Made by a program: the position numbers and the translations under genes. Shown in pieces: positions 9,072 to 20,244 of a stretch of 64,000 nt of DNA. How positions within the stretch are numbered: the stretch's first letter is position 1; every line of letters starts with the position of its first letter. A model generated the notes under the pieces. The model was not told the DNA's origin and made no database searches. It was given only the letters and a program-made list of their open reading frames with translations. The stretch comes from Corynebacterium lowii (GTDB taxonomy: Bacteria; Actinomycetota; Actinomycetes; Mycobacteriales; Mycobacteriaceae), in assembly GCF_001412085.1 (NCBI RefSeq), contig NZ_LKEV01000007.1:1-64000 (forward strand), given 5' to 3'.

Positions 9072-9698
9072 TTAATCGTTCAGCTTGCGGTACTGGAATA
9101 TCTGATCCGCGATACCGTACTCCACGGCCTCCTCGGCGGTGAGAATCTTATCGCGGTCCGTATCAATGCGGATCTGCTCGGCGCTGCGGCCGGTGTGCGC
9201 CGCCAGCGTCTTTTCCATAAGGGTGCGCATGCGCTCGATTTCTGCGGCCTGAATCTCCAGGTCAGAAACCTGCCCCTGGGTGCCCTGGGTGGCGGGCTGG
9301 TGAATCAACACGCGGGAGTTCGGCAGCACGGCGCGCTTGCCCTTGGCACCGGCGGCCAGCAGCACGGCGGCGGCGGAGGCCGCCTGGCCCAGGCAAACCG
9401 TCTGCACATCGGGGCGCACGTACTGCATGGTGTCGTAAATAGCCATGAGCGCGGTAAAGGAACCACCGGGGGAATTGATGTACATGGTGATGTCCCGGTC
9501 CGGGTCTAGGCCTTCGAGCACCAGAAGCTGCGCCATGATGTCATTAGCGGAGGTGTCATCTACCTGGGTACCCAGGAAGATAATGCGCTCCTCAAAGAGC
9601 TTGGCATAAGGGTTCGTTTCCTTGGTGCCATAAGCGGACTGCTCGATGAAGGAGGGCAGCACGTAGCGCGATGAGGGCATCTGAAAAGCGTTATTCAT
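9072..9698 (-). CDS. clpP2: ATP-dependent Clp protease proteolytic subunit ClpP2
   Basis: This serine peptidase subunit (208 aa) works with ClpX or ClpC in regulated proteolysis. The catalytic serine is in GQAASAAA (about residue 98), the histidine in VLIHQP (about 123), and the aspartate in the [17 protein letters not shown] segment. It is the second of two tandem clpP genes. Actinobacterial ClpP1 and ClpP2 form a mixed tetradecamer, so the pair is expected to act together. It starts 24 bp after clpP1 with an AGAGGAGA ribosome-binding site. Confidence 0.95.
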   Translation of the reverse strand: MNNAFQMPSSRYVLPSFIEQSAYGTKETNPYAKLFEERIIFLGTQVDDTSANDIMAQLLVLEGLDPDRDITMYINSPGGSFTALMAIYDTMQYVRPDVQTVCLGQAASAAAVLLAAGAKGKRAVLPNSRVLIHQPATQGTQGQVSDLEIQAAEIERMRTLMEKTLAAHTGRSAEQIRIDTDRDKILTAEEAVEYGIADQIFQYRKLND

Positions 9699-9722
9699 GG
9701 GGGTATCTCCTCTGTAATCCTC

Positions 9723-10322
9723 TTAGTTGCTAACCGAGCCCTGGGCCGTGGTAATCACGTGATCCACCAGGCCGTATTCCTTGGCCTGGGCGGCGGTGAA
9801 CCAACGGTCGCGGTCAGAATCCTTGGTGATCTGCTCGAAGGTCTGCCCGGAGTGCTCCGCGATGAGTTCCGCCATCTCCTTCTTGGTGGCCGCAAACTGC
9901 TCCGCCTGAATGGCGATGTCCGCCGCCGTGCCACCCACGCCTGCGGAAGGCTGGTGCATCATGATCCGCGCGTGCGGGAGAGCAAAGCGCTTGCCAGGGG
10001 TACCGGCGGTGAGCAGGAACTGCCCCATCGAGGCCGCCAGGCCCATGCCATAGGTAGCCACATCGCAGGGGGAATACTTCATCGTGTCATAAATAGCCAT
10101 GCCCGCCGTGACGGAACCACCGGGGGAATTGATGTACAGGGAAATGTCCCGGGTGGGGTCCTCCGCAGAAAGCAGAAGAATCTGCGCGCAGAGCTTATTG
10201 GCGATCTCATCGTCCACCTGGCTGCCCAGGAAGATGATGCGCTCGCGCAGCAGGCGCTCGTACACAGAATCGCTCAGATTCAGCCCCGAAGCCTCTGCGG
10301 CCATCGTGCTAGGTACATTCAT
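9723..10322 (-). CDS. clpP1: ATP-dependent Clp protease proteolytic subunit ClpP1
   Basis: This is the first of the tandem ClpP subunits (199 aa). The nucleophile motif is GLAASMG, the histidine is in IMMHQPSAG, and the aspartate is in KDSDRDRWFTAAQAKEYG. The start was set at MNVPSTM because AAGGAGAAAG lies about 10 bp upstream; a longer frame reaches 10361 but has no site. It lies downstream of tig in the same orientation, behind a hairpin, so it may be read from tig and also from its own promoter. Confidence 0.94.
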   Translation of the reverse strand: MNVPSTMAAEASGLNLSDSVYERLLRERIIFLGSQVDDEIANKLCAQILLLSAEDPTRDISLYINSPGGSVTAGMAIYDTMKYSPCDVATYGMGLAASMGQFLLTAGTPGKRFALPHARIMMHQPSAGVGGTAADIAIQAEQFAATKKEMAELIAEHSGQTFEQITKDSDRDRWFTAAQAKEYGLVDHVITTAQGSVSN

Positions 10323-10443
10323 GGGTTTTCTTTCTCCTTGCGTTGAACTGATACTTCCCACAGGCTACCCGCGCCGGGTAGCAAAAAGCGCCCCTGTTCG
10401 CTCACAGCGTTGGGCGGCCGCCGCGGATACCTCATAAACCGAG

Positions 10444-10470
10444 AAAAGGCCCGGCCACCAGGGCCGAGCC
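10444..10470 (-). terminator. Terminator or attenuator between tig and clpP1
   Basis: A 9-bp GC-rich stem (GGCTCGGCC with GGCCGGGCC, one G-U pair) is followed by TTTT on the minus strand, about 20 bp past the tig stop. It may partly uncouple clpP1P2 from tig. Confidence 0.7.
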
Positions 10471-10491
10471 TCCTTCTAGGCAGAGGGGAGA

Positions 10492-11838
10492 TTACTCCTT
10501 ATCCTCGCCCTCTTCCTCCTCTTCACCGAAGTACTCGGTGGGGTCCACGGAGTTGCCCTCGGAATCCGTCACCTTGGTGCGGCAGATGGCGGCGGCCAGG
10601 GCCTTGCCACGGCGCACATCGGAGAAGAGATTAGCGATCTGCCCGGACTGGGAGAGCTGCTGCACGAACTGGTTGGGGTCCATTCCGTAGGCCTGGGCCG
10701 TGAACATGATGTGATCGGTCAGCTCCTGCTGGGAGACCTCCGGGGCCTCCTGCTCGGCCAGGGCGTCGAGGAAGAGCTGCGTGCGCACAGCCTCCTCGGC
10801 GCTGGTGCGCTGCTCCTTATCGAACTCCTCGCGGTTGGTGCCCTGCTGTTCCAGGGCGGAGTTCAGGGCAGCCTCGTCGTGGGCAAGCTGGCCCAGCAAT
10901 TGGTGGAGCTGGTTGTGTACCTGCTCGTTTACCACGCCCTCGGGCAGAGGGAAGGCGGCGTCGGCAAGCGCCTTCTCCAGCACGGCATCGCGGATGGCGG
11001 TGGCCTGCTCGGCCTTCTTGGACTCCTCCACCTGGTTCTTGGTGGACTCGCGCAGTTCCTCCACGGTGTCGAACTCGGAGGCCATCTGCACGAACTCCTC
11101 GTCCAGATCCGGCAGCTTGCGCTCCTTGGTCTGCTGGACGTGCACCGCGATGGTGGCTTCCTCGTCCTTGTGCTCGCCGCTGCGAATCTTGGCGGTGAAC
11201 TCGTTATCCTCGCCGGTCTTCATGCCGCGCAGGGCGGTATCCAGGCCGTCGATGAGGTCGCCCTGGCCGATCTCGTAGGAAAGGCCTTCGGTGGTGGCCT
11301 CGTCCACAACCTCGCCGTCGATGGTGGCCTTGAGGTCGATGATGGCGAAGTCGCCGGTCTTGAGCTTGCGCTTGGTGTCCTTCAACTCCGCGAAGCGGCC
11401 GCGCAGCTGGTCGATGGCCTCGTCCACGGCCTCGTCATTGACCTCCAAGGCGGGTACGGTGACCTCAATACCGGAGAAGTCGGGCACTTCGATCTCGGGG
11501 CGCACGTCCACCTCGGCGGTGAACTGCACGAACTCCTTATCCTTGATCTCCGTGACGTCCACCTCGGGCTGACCCAGCGGGTTGAGCTCGTTCTCGCTCA
11601 GAGCGGCCTCGTAGCGGGAGGGGAGCATATCGTTGACAACCTGCTCCAGGATGGGACCGCGGCCAAAGCGGGCGTCGATAAGCTGGCGGGGAGCCTTACC
11701 CTTGCGGAAGCCGGGGATAGACACCTGCTGCGCGATGGCGGCATAAGCCTGGTCAAGCTCGCCCTTCAATTCATCGAAGGGGACGTTCACAGTGAGCTTG
11801 ACACGGGTGTCGCTCAGCTTCTCGACGGAACTCTTCAC
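10492..11838 (-). CDS. tig: Trigger factor, ribosome-associated chaperone and prolyl isomerase
   Basis: Trigger factor (448 aa, usual length) binds nascent chains at the ribosome exit. The ribosome-binding signature is present as [13 protein letters not shown] (about residues 44-56). The FKBP-type isomerase domain follows (about 150-240, from [17 protein letters not shown]), then the long helical C-terminal arms. The protein ends in a strongly acidic tail ([11 protein letters not shown]). Translation begins at GTG with AGGAG 9 bp upstream. The gene follows tRNA-Gly and tRNA-Pro and precedes clpP1P2 on the same strand, a common tig-clpP arrangement. Confidence 0.96.
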   Translation of the reverse strand: MKSSVEKLSDTRVKLTVNVPFDELKGELDQAYAAIAQQVSIPGFRKGKAPRQLIDARFGRGPILEQVVNDMLPSRYEAALSENELNPLGQPEVDVTEIKDKEFVQFTAEVDVRPEIEVPDFSGIEVTVPALEVNDEAVDEAIDQLRGRFAELKDTKRKLKTGDFAIIDLKATIDGEVVDEATTEGLSYEIGQGDLIDGLDTALRGMKTGEDNEFTAKIRSGEHKDEEATIAVHVQQTKERKLPDLDEEFVQMASEFDTVEELRESTKNQVEESKKAEQATAIRDAVLEKALADAAFPLPEGVVNEQVHNQLHQLLGQLAHDEAALNSALEQQGTNREEFDKEQRTSAEEAVRTQLFLDALAEQEAPEVSQQELTDHIMFTAQAYGMDPNQFVQQLSQSGQIANLFSDVRRGKALAAAICRTKVTDSEGNSVDPTEYFGEEEEEGEDKE

Positions 11839-11875
11839 GAGTCACTCTCCTGGATTAGGCGATAAAACATGTACG

Positions 11876-11949
11876 TCGGGGCGACAGGATTTGAACCTGC
11901 GACCCCCTGCTCCCAAAGCAGGTGCGCTACCAAGCTGCGCCACGCCCCG
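11876..11949 (-). tRNA. tRNA-Pro (anticodon UGG)
   Basis: The acceptor stem CGGGGCG/CGCCCCG is complete, the anticodon loop reads CTTTGGGAG, and the T arm contains GGTTCAAATCC. CCA is not encoded. It lies just upstream of tig on the same strand. Confidence 0.95.
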
Positions 11950-12004
11950 TACGAGCCGCCACTTTACCGGCTCCGCCAAAGCCCCGGCTACACCGGGGTA
12001 GGTT

Positions 12005-12035
12005 AAAGGCCCCACCGCATTGCGGCAGGGCCTTT
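12005..12035 (-). terminator. Terminator between tRNA-Gly and tRNA-Pro
   Basis: An interrupted 15-bp stem (AAAGGCCC...GCCGCA with its near-complement, two mismatches) lies 6 bp beyond the tRNA-Gly 3' end. Confidence 0.6.
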
Positions 12036-12040
12036 ATTCC

Positions 12041-12115
12041 TGGAGGGAACGACGGGAATCGAACCCGCGTCTTCAGCTTGGAAGGCTGAGGTATTAGCCA
12101 CTATACGACGTTCCC
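12041..12115 (-). tRNA. tRNA-Gly (anticodon UCC)
   Basis: The acceptor GGGAACG pairs with CGTTCCC, the anticodon loop is CTTCCAA, and the T arm is GGGTTCGATTCCC. The 3' CCA is encoded (12041-12043). Confidence 0.95.
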
Positions 12116-12177
12116 CTGGCGTGATAGGCAGTGTATCGCACCGGGTACGCGATACCCAAACCTCGGCCAGCGGCAGA

Positions 12178-12642
12178 TTAAATCGTGGGAGCAATCCCCG
12201 TGCGCTCATAATCGGCCAGGATGTCAATGCGCCGCTGGTGACGCTCCGCCTGCGACCACTCCTGCTCCAAGAAAGCATCGACGATCTTCAACGCCTCCTC
12301 CGGGGAGTGCATGCGGCCACCGATGCCGATGAGCTGAGCATTATTGTGCTCGCGGGCCAGGCGCGCCGTCTCCTCCGACCACGCCAGGGCGCAACGCGCA
12401 CCCTTGACCTTGTTCGCGGCGATCTGCTCGCCATTGCCGGAACCGCCCAAAACGATGCCCAAGGAACCGGGATCATTCACCGTCCGCTGAGCTGCCTCAA
12501 TGCAGAAGGCCGGATAATCGTCCTCGGGATCGTAATTATGAGCACCACAGTCAATCACCTCATGCCCGGCACCTCGAAGGTGATCCGCGATGATGTTTTT
12601 CAGTTCAAAGCCGGCGTGGTCCGCCCCTAGATATACGCGCAT
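12178..12642 (-). CDS. rpiB: Ribose-5-phosphate isomerase B
   Basis: RpiB (154 aa) interconverts ribose 5-phosphate and ribulose 5-phosphate in the pentose phosphate pathway. It begins MRVYLGADHAGFELK, with the family's early Asp-His pair. It continues with the phosphate-binding GIVLGGSGNGEQIAANKVKG loop, where serine replaces the usual catalytic cysteine as in actinobacterial RpiB, and REHNNAQLIGIGGRMH. The start is taken at the MRVYL methionine; the open frame reaches 13011 but the extra part has no family features and overlaps the divergent CAP-domain gene. It ends about 60 bp from tRNA-Gly. Confidence 0.93.
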   Translation of the reverse strand: MRVYLGADHAGFELKNIIADHLRGAGHEVIDCGAHNYDPEDDYPAFCIEAAQRTVNDPGSLGIVLGGSGNGEQIAANKVKGARCALAWSEETARLAREHNNAQLIGIGGRMHSPEEALKIVDAFLEQEWSQAERHQRRIDILADYERTGIAPTI

Positions 12643-12741
12643 GGAGCCAATTCTAACGGAGAAAGAGCCGCTGCGAGCCCTTTCCTTGCGCGTTAGGCTC
12701 GAATAGGTACGTAGTCGTTTCTTAACATCGAAAGGGGAACC

Positions 12742-13287
12742 ATGACCTCCGAAGAGAATACCGACGCCACCAAGATCGCCGGGGCCGCCGCCCTCGCGGC
12801 CACTCCCGCAGCCGCCGCCGCTGGGGCCATTGCCGACGCCCCCGACGCTCACGCCGAGGACGTCACCATCCTCCACGAGGAAAGCGCGGCCGCCCCGGAG
12901 GTAGAAGAGGCCACCGTTTCCGAACCCTCCGATCACGCCGGCGAGGCCGTGGCCGAGGACATCACCGCCCAAGAGATCATTGACCTCAGCAACCAGGTGC
13001 GCGCCGAGCACGGACTCAACCCCCTAGAAGCCAATGCCGAGCTTTCCGAGGAAGCAGATCAGTGGGCCAAGACCATGAGCACCACGGGAGTGTTTGAGCA
13101 CGCCGAGGGGGACTTTGCCGAGAACATCCACTTTTATGGCGCCCAGACGAGCGCTCAGGATGTGGTGCAGGATTGGCTCAATTCCGAGGGACACCGAGAA
13201 AACCTCCTCAACCCCGAGGCCACCCAGATTGGCGCCGGTGTATCCCACGACGATAACGGCACATACTCCGTGCAGAGATTCATATAA
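12742..13287 (+). CDS. CAP/SCP-domain protein
   Basis: The protein has 181 residues. Residues about 82-181 form a CAP (cysteine-rich secretory/PR-1) domain: EIIDLSNQVRAEHGLNPLEANAELS, FAENIHF, and DWLNSEGHRENLLNPEATQIGAGV. Bacterial CAP proteins are usually secreted and their activity is mostly unknown. The N-terminus lacks basic residues of a normal signal peptide. It has an Ala-rich stretch (KIAGAAALAATPAAAAAGAIA, residues 11-31) that may be a poor signal or membrane segment, then an acidic linker. GAAAGGGGAACC precedes the ATG. The domain ends a little early (YSVQRFI), so it is on the short side for the family. Confidence 0.75.
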   Translation: MTSEENTDATKIAGAAALAATPAAAAAGAIADAPDAHAEDVTILHEESAAAPEVEEATVSEPSDHAGEAVAEDITAQEIIDLSNQVRAEHGLNPLEANAELSEEADQWAKTMSTTGVFEHAEGDFAENIHFYGAQTSAQDVVQDWLNSEGHRENLLNPEATQIGAGVSHDDNGTYSVQRFI

Positions 13288-13536
13288 AAGGATCAAAAAG
13301 AAACTTGGTTACTATACCATATGGCAGGCGATAATCACTTTCAACACCACCAAAAAGCGATGTTTACACTGGTCAAGCCGTAACTGCGTGCATTTATCTA
13401 AATTGACACTAAACATTTATCGTCTCGTAACCATTTTTCCTATCATTTTAAACTCAACCCCGTTATGCTGGCACCCCGTGGCGTAAACACCGACCGCCAC
13501 ACGACATGTCAGATAACTACGAAAGGGAACGAAGAG
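13288..13536. other. AT-rich promoter region of a small secreted protein
   Basis: This 249-bp stretch is much more AT-rich than the flanking genes. TTGACA at 13403-13408 is a good -35 candidate, but no clear -10 lies 16-18 bp downstream, so the start point is unresolved. No coding region is convincing. Confidence 0.4.
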
Positions 13537-13860
13537 ATGAAGCTTTCTCGTAAGTTCGCCGTCAGCGCCGCCACCCTGGCCGTGGCCGCCTCCGCTACCA
13601 TCGCCCCGGCTATGGCCGATGAGCGTCCCTCCATCCTGCCGGGCCAGACCCTCTCCCCCGAGGCTGCCGCCGCTCAGCAGGAGGCCAAGAAGCCCTCCGA
13701 GACCGAGAAGGCTGAGCTCACCGGCAAGCGCCTGGACAACGCCAAGAAGGGCGTGGAGACCGCTAAGGGCATCGTGGACACCCTGGGTGGCCTCAACGGC
13801 CTCTTCGGTGGCGGCGCCGCTGGTGGCAGCGATGAGTCCTCCAACGAGGCTGACTGCTAA
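13537..13860 (+). CDS. Small secreted protein of unknown function
   Basis: This 107-residue protein has a clean signal peptide: MKLSRKFAV, a hydrophobic core, then a cut after APAMA (about residue 27). The mature part is mostly charged and Ala-rich (about 30-75), then Gly-rich (LGGLNGLFGGGAAGG), and ends in Cys. The single C-terminal cysteine could cross-link but this is speculation. The start was set at 13537, after GAAAGGGAACGAAGAG; the frame is open further upstream without a site. It is monocistronic, between an AT-rich promoter region and a strong terminator, which suggests high expression. I do not recognise the family. Confidence 0.75.
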   Translation: MKLSRKFAVSAATLAVAASATIAPAMADERPSILPGQTLSPEAAAAQQEAKKPSETEKAELTGKRLDNAKKGVETAKGIVDTLGGLNGLFGGGAAGGSDESSNEADC

Positions 13861-13878
13861 GAAAAACCGCGAGGTTTT

Positions 13879-13914
13879 AAGGCCCCCTTCCGCTGGTGTG
13901 CGGGAGGGGGCCTT
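13879..13914 (+). terminator. Strong terminator after the small secreted protein
   Basis: A 15-bp stem (AAGGCCCCCTTCCGC with its complement, one G-U pair) has a 6-nt loop and lies 19 bp past the stop. Confidence 0.85.
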
Positions 13915-14045
13915 AGTCATATCTTGCGCCGGAGCGATACCCGAAAGAAGGACTCAAACACCCCGCCGCCTGCCGTGTAATGACTCATCGCTTATGTCCG
14001 ATACATCCCACAGAGCAAACAGCTCTGGAAAGAGGATTACTAACT

Positions 14046-14312
14046 ATGGATAGCAAGCCGCATGGCTATTCCGATGCCGATGTAGAGCTCGCATTGTTGC
14101 GCCAGGGCCTCAATACCTGCGCAAAGTTTGTGTCGGACCTCAATAAGCACCGCTCCGACTTAGCATCGTTGGATTCCCACCACGGAAACCCCGACGCCTC
14201 AGCACGCCATGCCGATAAAATCGGCCAGGCCGTAGCCTTCGCCCTGGCCGATGTGGAGAGGCGCTTAGTGCGGATAGAAAAGCGCCTTAGTATCGCGGAG
14301 AGCGAGAACTAG
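14046..14312 (+). CDS. Small hypothetical protein
   Basis: This soluble protein has 88 residues. AAAGAGGATTACTAACT precedes the ATG and favours this start over one at 13980. The C-terminal half (AFALADVERRLVRIEKRLSIAESE) has the heptad pattern of a short coiled coil, and the middle is rich in His and Asp. No membrane segment or known motif is visible. It converges with the Rv2466c-like gene, whose stop is 13 bp away. Function is unknown. Confidence 0.6.
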   Translation: MDSKPHGYSDADVELALLRQGLNTCAKFVSDLNKHRSDLASLDSHHGNPDASARHADKIGQAVAFALADVERRLVRIEKRLSIAESEN

Positions 14313-14324
14313 CTTCGCAATTCC

Positions 14325-14939
14325 CTATATCTGCGGGTTTTCCGTGCGCGAGCGCTTGAGTTCGAAGAAGTAGGGGTAGTCAGCCAGGGCCACGGAGGCG
14401 TCGAAAAGCTCCCCTGCTTGCTCGCCGGTGGGCACGCGGGTGATGACGGGGCCGAAGAAGGCGGCGTCGCCAAGTTTGATGACGGACGTGCCCACCTCAT
14501 CGCCCACGGCGTCCATTGCCCCCTGGTGGTAGGCGCGCAGGCGCTCGTCGCCCGCCTCATCATCGGCCACCTCGGCGTAGGCGGCGTCGAGCCCCACTTG
14601 CTCTAGGGCCTGGGCGATCACCTCGTTGTAGGCACCGTAGCCCTTCTTGGCGCCCTGGCGGCCGGGGTGGATGATGGTGCCCATCGCGGTGTAGAGGGCG
14701 TCGATCTTCTCCGGCTCCTTCTCCTTGACCAGGGCGAAAACGCGGGCCGGGCCCCAGTTGGCCTTCATCTTCTCCATGTAATCGGGGTCGAGATCGCGGC
14801 CGTCGTTGAGCACGGAAAGGGACATCGGCACCCACTCCACCTCAATATCGCGCACCTTTTCTACCTCCTTGATCCAGCGGGAGGTCTGCCAGCAGAACGG
14901 GCAGGAAACGTCGAACCAAAAAGTAACGGGAGTGGCCAT
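14325..14939 (-). CDS. DsbA-like oxidoreductase, Rv2466c (mycothiol-dependent) family
   Basis: This 204-residue thioredoxin-fold protein begins TPVTFWFDVSCPFCWQTSRWI. The CPFC active site sits at the end of the first strand (about residues 13-16), and VRDIEVEWVPMSLSVLN follows as in Mycobacterium Rv2466c. That family uses mycothiol as electron donor and is linked to oxidative stress and nitro-compound reduction; the assignment is by motif pattern. GAAGGAG precedes the ATG. It is divergent from pepN. No signal peptide is present, so it is cytoplasmic, unlike true DsbA. Confidence 0.82.
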   Translation of the reverse strand: MATPVTFWFDVSCPFCWQTSRWIKEVEKVRDIEVEWVPMSLSVLNDGRDLDPDYMEKMKANWGPARVFALVKEKEPEKIDALYTAMGTIIHPGRQGAKKGYGAYNEVIAQALEQVGLDAAYAEVADDEAGDERLRAYHQGAMDAVGDEVGTSVIKLGDAAFFGPVITRVPTGEQAGELFDASVALADYPYFFELKRSRTENPQI

Positions 14940-15134
14940 GATGACTCCTTCTATCAGGGAATATCGCGTGACCCCCTCCACAATAGCTACGCGGACACGG
15001 CCCCGTACTACGGTGGTAATCGAAAGGTGATAGGGCGGCTCCCATGCTTGGGCACAACCCACCACTGCGGCGCCACCCCTAGCCGGAACACCGCGTGGGA
15101 CCAGCCCCGCAACGATTAAGGAAAGGGATGAACC

Positions 15135-17711
<2,577 letters not shown>

Positions 17712-17800
17712 TTTGGGAGGCCTCGGGCCTCGAACTCTACGGAATACGTCGCAGCCCCGCACCGTGATGGAGCGGAGCTGCGAATTGCATGGCGGGTTTT

Positions 17801-18520
17801 CTACTCCTCCGTCACAACCTTGATCTTGGCGATGTCCGAGCGCACCGCGTCATCGGAATACTCCACATAGCTGCCGTCCCGAGACTGCGCCACGCGCTGA
17901 ATACGCATGATCGGAACATTGCGGGGAATATTAAGTTGCGTCTGCTCGGATTGGGAGGGAATACCGGGGCTAATGATCTCCCATTTCCGCGTGGGAGCCA
18001 TATCCCAGCGCTTCTCCATGAGTTCATAAAGGGAACCCGTAAGGTCCTCCTCTAACATTCCCGGAACCAAGTCCGCCGGGTAATAGCTGTTCTCAATAAG
18101 CAGCGGGGTGGTATCCACCGAGCGCAAACGCACAATGTTGAGCACCGGCGCGTGGGGAGGCAGGTGCAAGGACTGCGAAATACGCACGGTGGCCTCCATC
18201 ATGGTGGCCGCAAGCACCTTGGAGTACACGGACAATCCACGCTGGCGCAGCTGGATCATCAGGCCCTCCAGGCGGGTGAGTTCCACCGTGGGCGGCACTC
18301 CCTTGACGAAGGTGCCGCCAGTGCGGCCTCGCCGCCTGTCGATGAGAGCTTCCATTTGGAGGATATCGAGCGCATGACGAACCGTCATACGCGCTACCCC
18401 AAACTCTTCAACAAGCTGCCGCTCATTAGGCAACTTATCGCCTGGGGCATAATCACCGCGCTCGATCCAGGTTCTCATTTCATCTGCGATGATGACGTAC
18501 GCAGGACTCTTTCTCGGCAT
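17801..18520 (-). CDS. GntR/HutC-type transcriptional regulator with UTRA domain
   Basis: This regulator (239 aa from the chosen start) has an N-terminal winged helix (YAPGDKLPNERQLVEEFGVARMTVRHALDILQMEALIDRRRGRTGGTFV, about residues 25-75) and a C-terminal UTRA effector domain. The start was taken at MPRKSPAY, where family similarity begins; the frame is open to 18586. No good ribosome-binding site is seen for either start. It lies downstream of crtI on the same strand with a 213-bp gap, so it may or may not control the carotenoid genes. The effector is unknown. Confidence 0.8.
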   Translation of the reverse strand: MPRKSPAYVIIADEMRTWIERGDYAPGDKLPNERQLVEEFGVARMTVRHALDILQMEALIDRRRGRTGGTFVKGVPPTVELTRLEGLMIQLRQRGLSVYSKVLAATMMEATVRISQSLHLPPHAPVLNIVRLRSVDTTPLLIENSYYPADLVPGMLEEDLTGSLYELMEKRWDMAPTRKWEIISPGIPSQSEQTQLNIPRNVPIMRIQRVAQSRDGSYVEYSDDAVRSDIAKIKVVTEE

Positions 18521-18715
18521 CCGTTCAGGCACCCGTCTCACGCTACCAATACATGAATGATTTTGCATATGACGTCTGAGCACCATTCACACCCAAACCT
18601 CATAGTTTTCTTAAACTTTCCACATGAGCCCAGGTTTGCCGGGGTATCGCACGGAAAGTTACTTGCCCGTACTAACGGAAAATGTCATGTACATTGCACA
18701 GAGATCGTTTAAATT

Positions 18716-18731
18716 ACCCCCATATAGGGGT
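18716..18731 (-). terminator. Possible weak terminator after crtI
   Basis: A short inverted repeat (ACCCC-N6-GGGGT) starts 3 bp past the crtI stop and is followed on the minus strand by an AT-rich stretch. It is weak. Confidence 0.35.
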
Positions 18732-18733
18732 GC

Positions 18734-20212
18734 CTATATCCATGTAAGGATGTTCTCTGCCGAGATAAGACACATGGGCACTCCCACGCCCGGCGCCGTG
18801 GTGGCACCCGCATAAAAAAGGCCATCCACCTTGCGTGATGCCTGTGAACCGCGGAGGAAAGCCGATTGCCTCAGCGTGTGAGAGGGACCAATAGCACCAG
18901 CGCGCCACGCATGGTAACGCAGCGCAAAGTCTTTCGGCCCCACGGTGCGGCGCAGCACGATCCGCTCGCTCAAGTCCGGAGCCCCGGCCGCCTGAGCAAT
19001 CTGCGCAATAGCCCCCTCTGCCGTGGACTCCACCCACGCGCTCGGCTCCCCGTAGGCGCTCCCCTGCCCCAGGGATTCCTGCGCGGGTACCGGAATAAGG
19101 GCAAAGAGATTTTCATGCCCCTTGGGAGCCACCGTGGTATCCGTGGCAGACGGCTTACACACGTAAATAGAACGCGAGGCTCCCCCGCCCCCAAATACGG
19201 CATCAAAGTCCGGCCGCCAATCCGGGGAGAAGATCAGATTGTGGTGCAACAAGCCCGGCAATTCCCCGCGCACCCCCAGCAGCGCCAGCACCACCGAGGG
19301 ACCCGGCTGGCGATTCCTCCACCACCGGGGCGGATAGGTGCGATACTGCACCGGCACCAGGGAGCCCTCCGTGTGGTGCATGTCCGCGGCGCTCACCACG
19401 GCGTCGGCAGCAATAAAGCCCTGGGAAGTGTGCACCCCGCAGGCGCGCCCGGCGCGCACCTCAATGCCGGTGACGGCGCAGCCGGTGCGGATGTCCACCC
19501 CGTTTTCCCGCGCCAGGCGGGCGATGGCCTCCACGATGGCATAAAAACCACCCGTGGGATACCACACCCCCTGGCGCAGATCGGTGTGGCTCATCAGGTG
19601 ATACAGGGAGGGAATCTTCTCCGGGCGCGAGGAGAGAAATACCGCCGGGTAATCCAGAATCTGCCGCAACAAAGGGTCGCGCGCCACCCGCGCGGTTTTA
19701 CGCCCCAGGGGCTCGGTGAGCAGGCGCAACAGGCGCGGTATCTGGGTGCGTACCTCGGGGGTGAGCAGTTCCGGGAGGTTTTGGAAGGTGGTGTAAAGGA
19801 AGGTATCGAGCGCAATGCGGTAAGCATCAGAGGCGCTATCGAGATACTCGTGCAACCGCGCCCCGGAGCCCGCCTCCACCGACTCGAACAGGGCTTCCGC
19901 CTGATCCGTGCGGACGTCGGCACGGCGCTGCCCGTGGAACACGCGGTAGGCGGGATCGAGGCGGGTCAGCCCGTACTCGCGCTCCGGGGTGGTGCCAAAG
20001 TGTTCAAAGAAGCGCTCGTAGGCCTCCGGCATGAGATACCAACTGGGGCCGGTATCAAAGCGAAACCCCTCCACCTCCAGGGAACCCGCGCGCCCGCCCA
20101 GATCATCGTTCTTCTCACACAGCGTGACCCGGTGACCATAGCGCCCCAATAAAGCCGCCGTGGCCAGGCCCGCTATCCCCGCCCCGATCACCACAATATG
20201 CCTGCTTGCCAT
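18734..20212 (-). CDS. crtI: Phytoene desaturase (CrtI family)
   Basis: This FAD enzyme (492 aa) introduces double bonds into phytoene during carotenoid synthesis. The dinucleotide fold IVVIGAGIAGLATAALL is at residues 5-21, then DLGGRAGSLEVEGFRFDTGPSWYLMP. The C-terminal CrtI signature is present as LFYAGATTAPGVGVPMCLISAENI. Phytoene synthase (crtB) is in the same orientation about 1.9 kb upstream, but a reductase gene on the other strand and an ATPase ORF lie between. No crtE, cyclase or elongase is in the window, so the end product cannot be told. Confidence 0.9.
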   Translation of the reverse strand: MASRHIVVIGAGIAGLATAALLGRYGHRVTLCEKNDDLGGRAGSLEVEGFRFDTGPSWYLMPEAYERFFEHFGTTPEREYGLTRLDPAYRVFHGQRRADVRTDQAEALFESVEAGSGARLHEYLDSASDAYRIALDTFLYTTFQNLPELLTPEVRTQIPRLLRLLTEPLGRKTARVARDPLLRQILDYPAVFLSSRPEKIPSLYHLMSHTDLRQGVWYPTGGFYAIVEAIARLARENGVDIRTGCAVTGIEVRAGRACGVHTSQGFIAADAVVSAADMHHTEGSLVPVQYRTYPPRWWRNRQPGPSVVLALLGVRGELPGLLHHNLIFSPDWRPDFDAVFGGGGASRSIYVCKPSATDTTVAPKGHENLFALIPVPAQESLGQGSAYGEPSAWVESTAEGAIAQIAQAAGAPDLSERIVLRRTVGPKDFALRYHAWRAGAIGPSHTLRQSAFLRGSQASRKVDGLFYAGATTAPGVGVPMCLISAENILTWI

Positions 20213-20236
20213 ACCTCCATCCTAGAAGCCTAAGAT
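20206..20236 (+). promoter_or_regulatory. Candidate promoter of the CurA-like reductase
   Basis: TTGCCA (20206-20211) and TAAGAT (20231-20236) are 19 bp apart. The ATG at 20245 begins 8 bp after the -10, which suggests a leaderless message. The -35 overlaps the crtI start codon. Confidence 0.45.
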
Positions 20237-20244
20237 CGTGCCCC

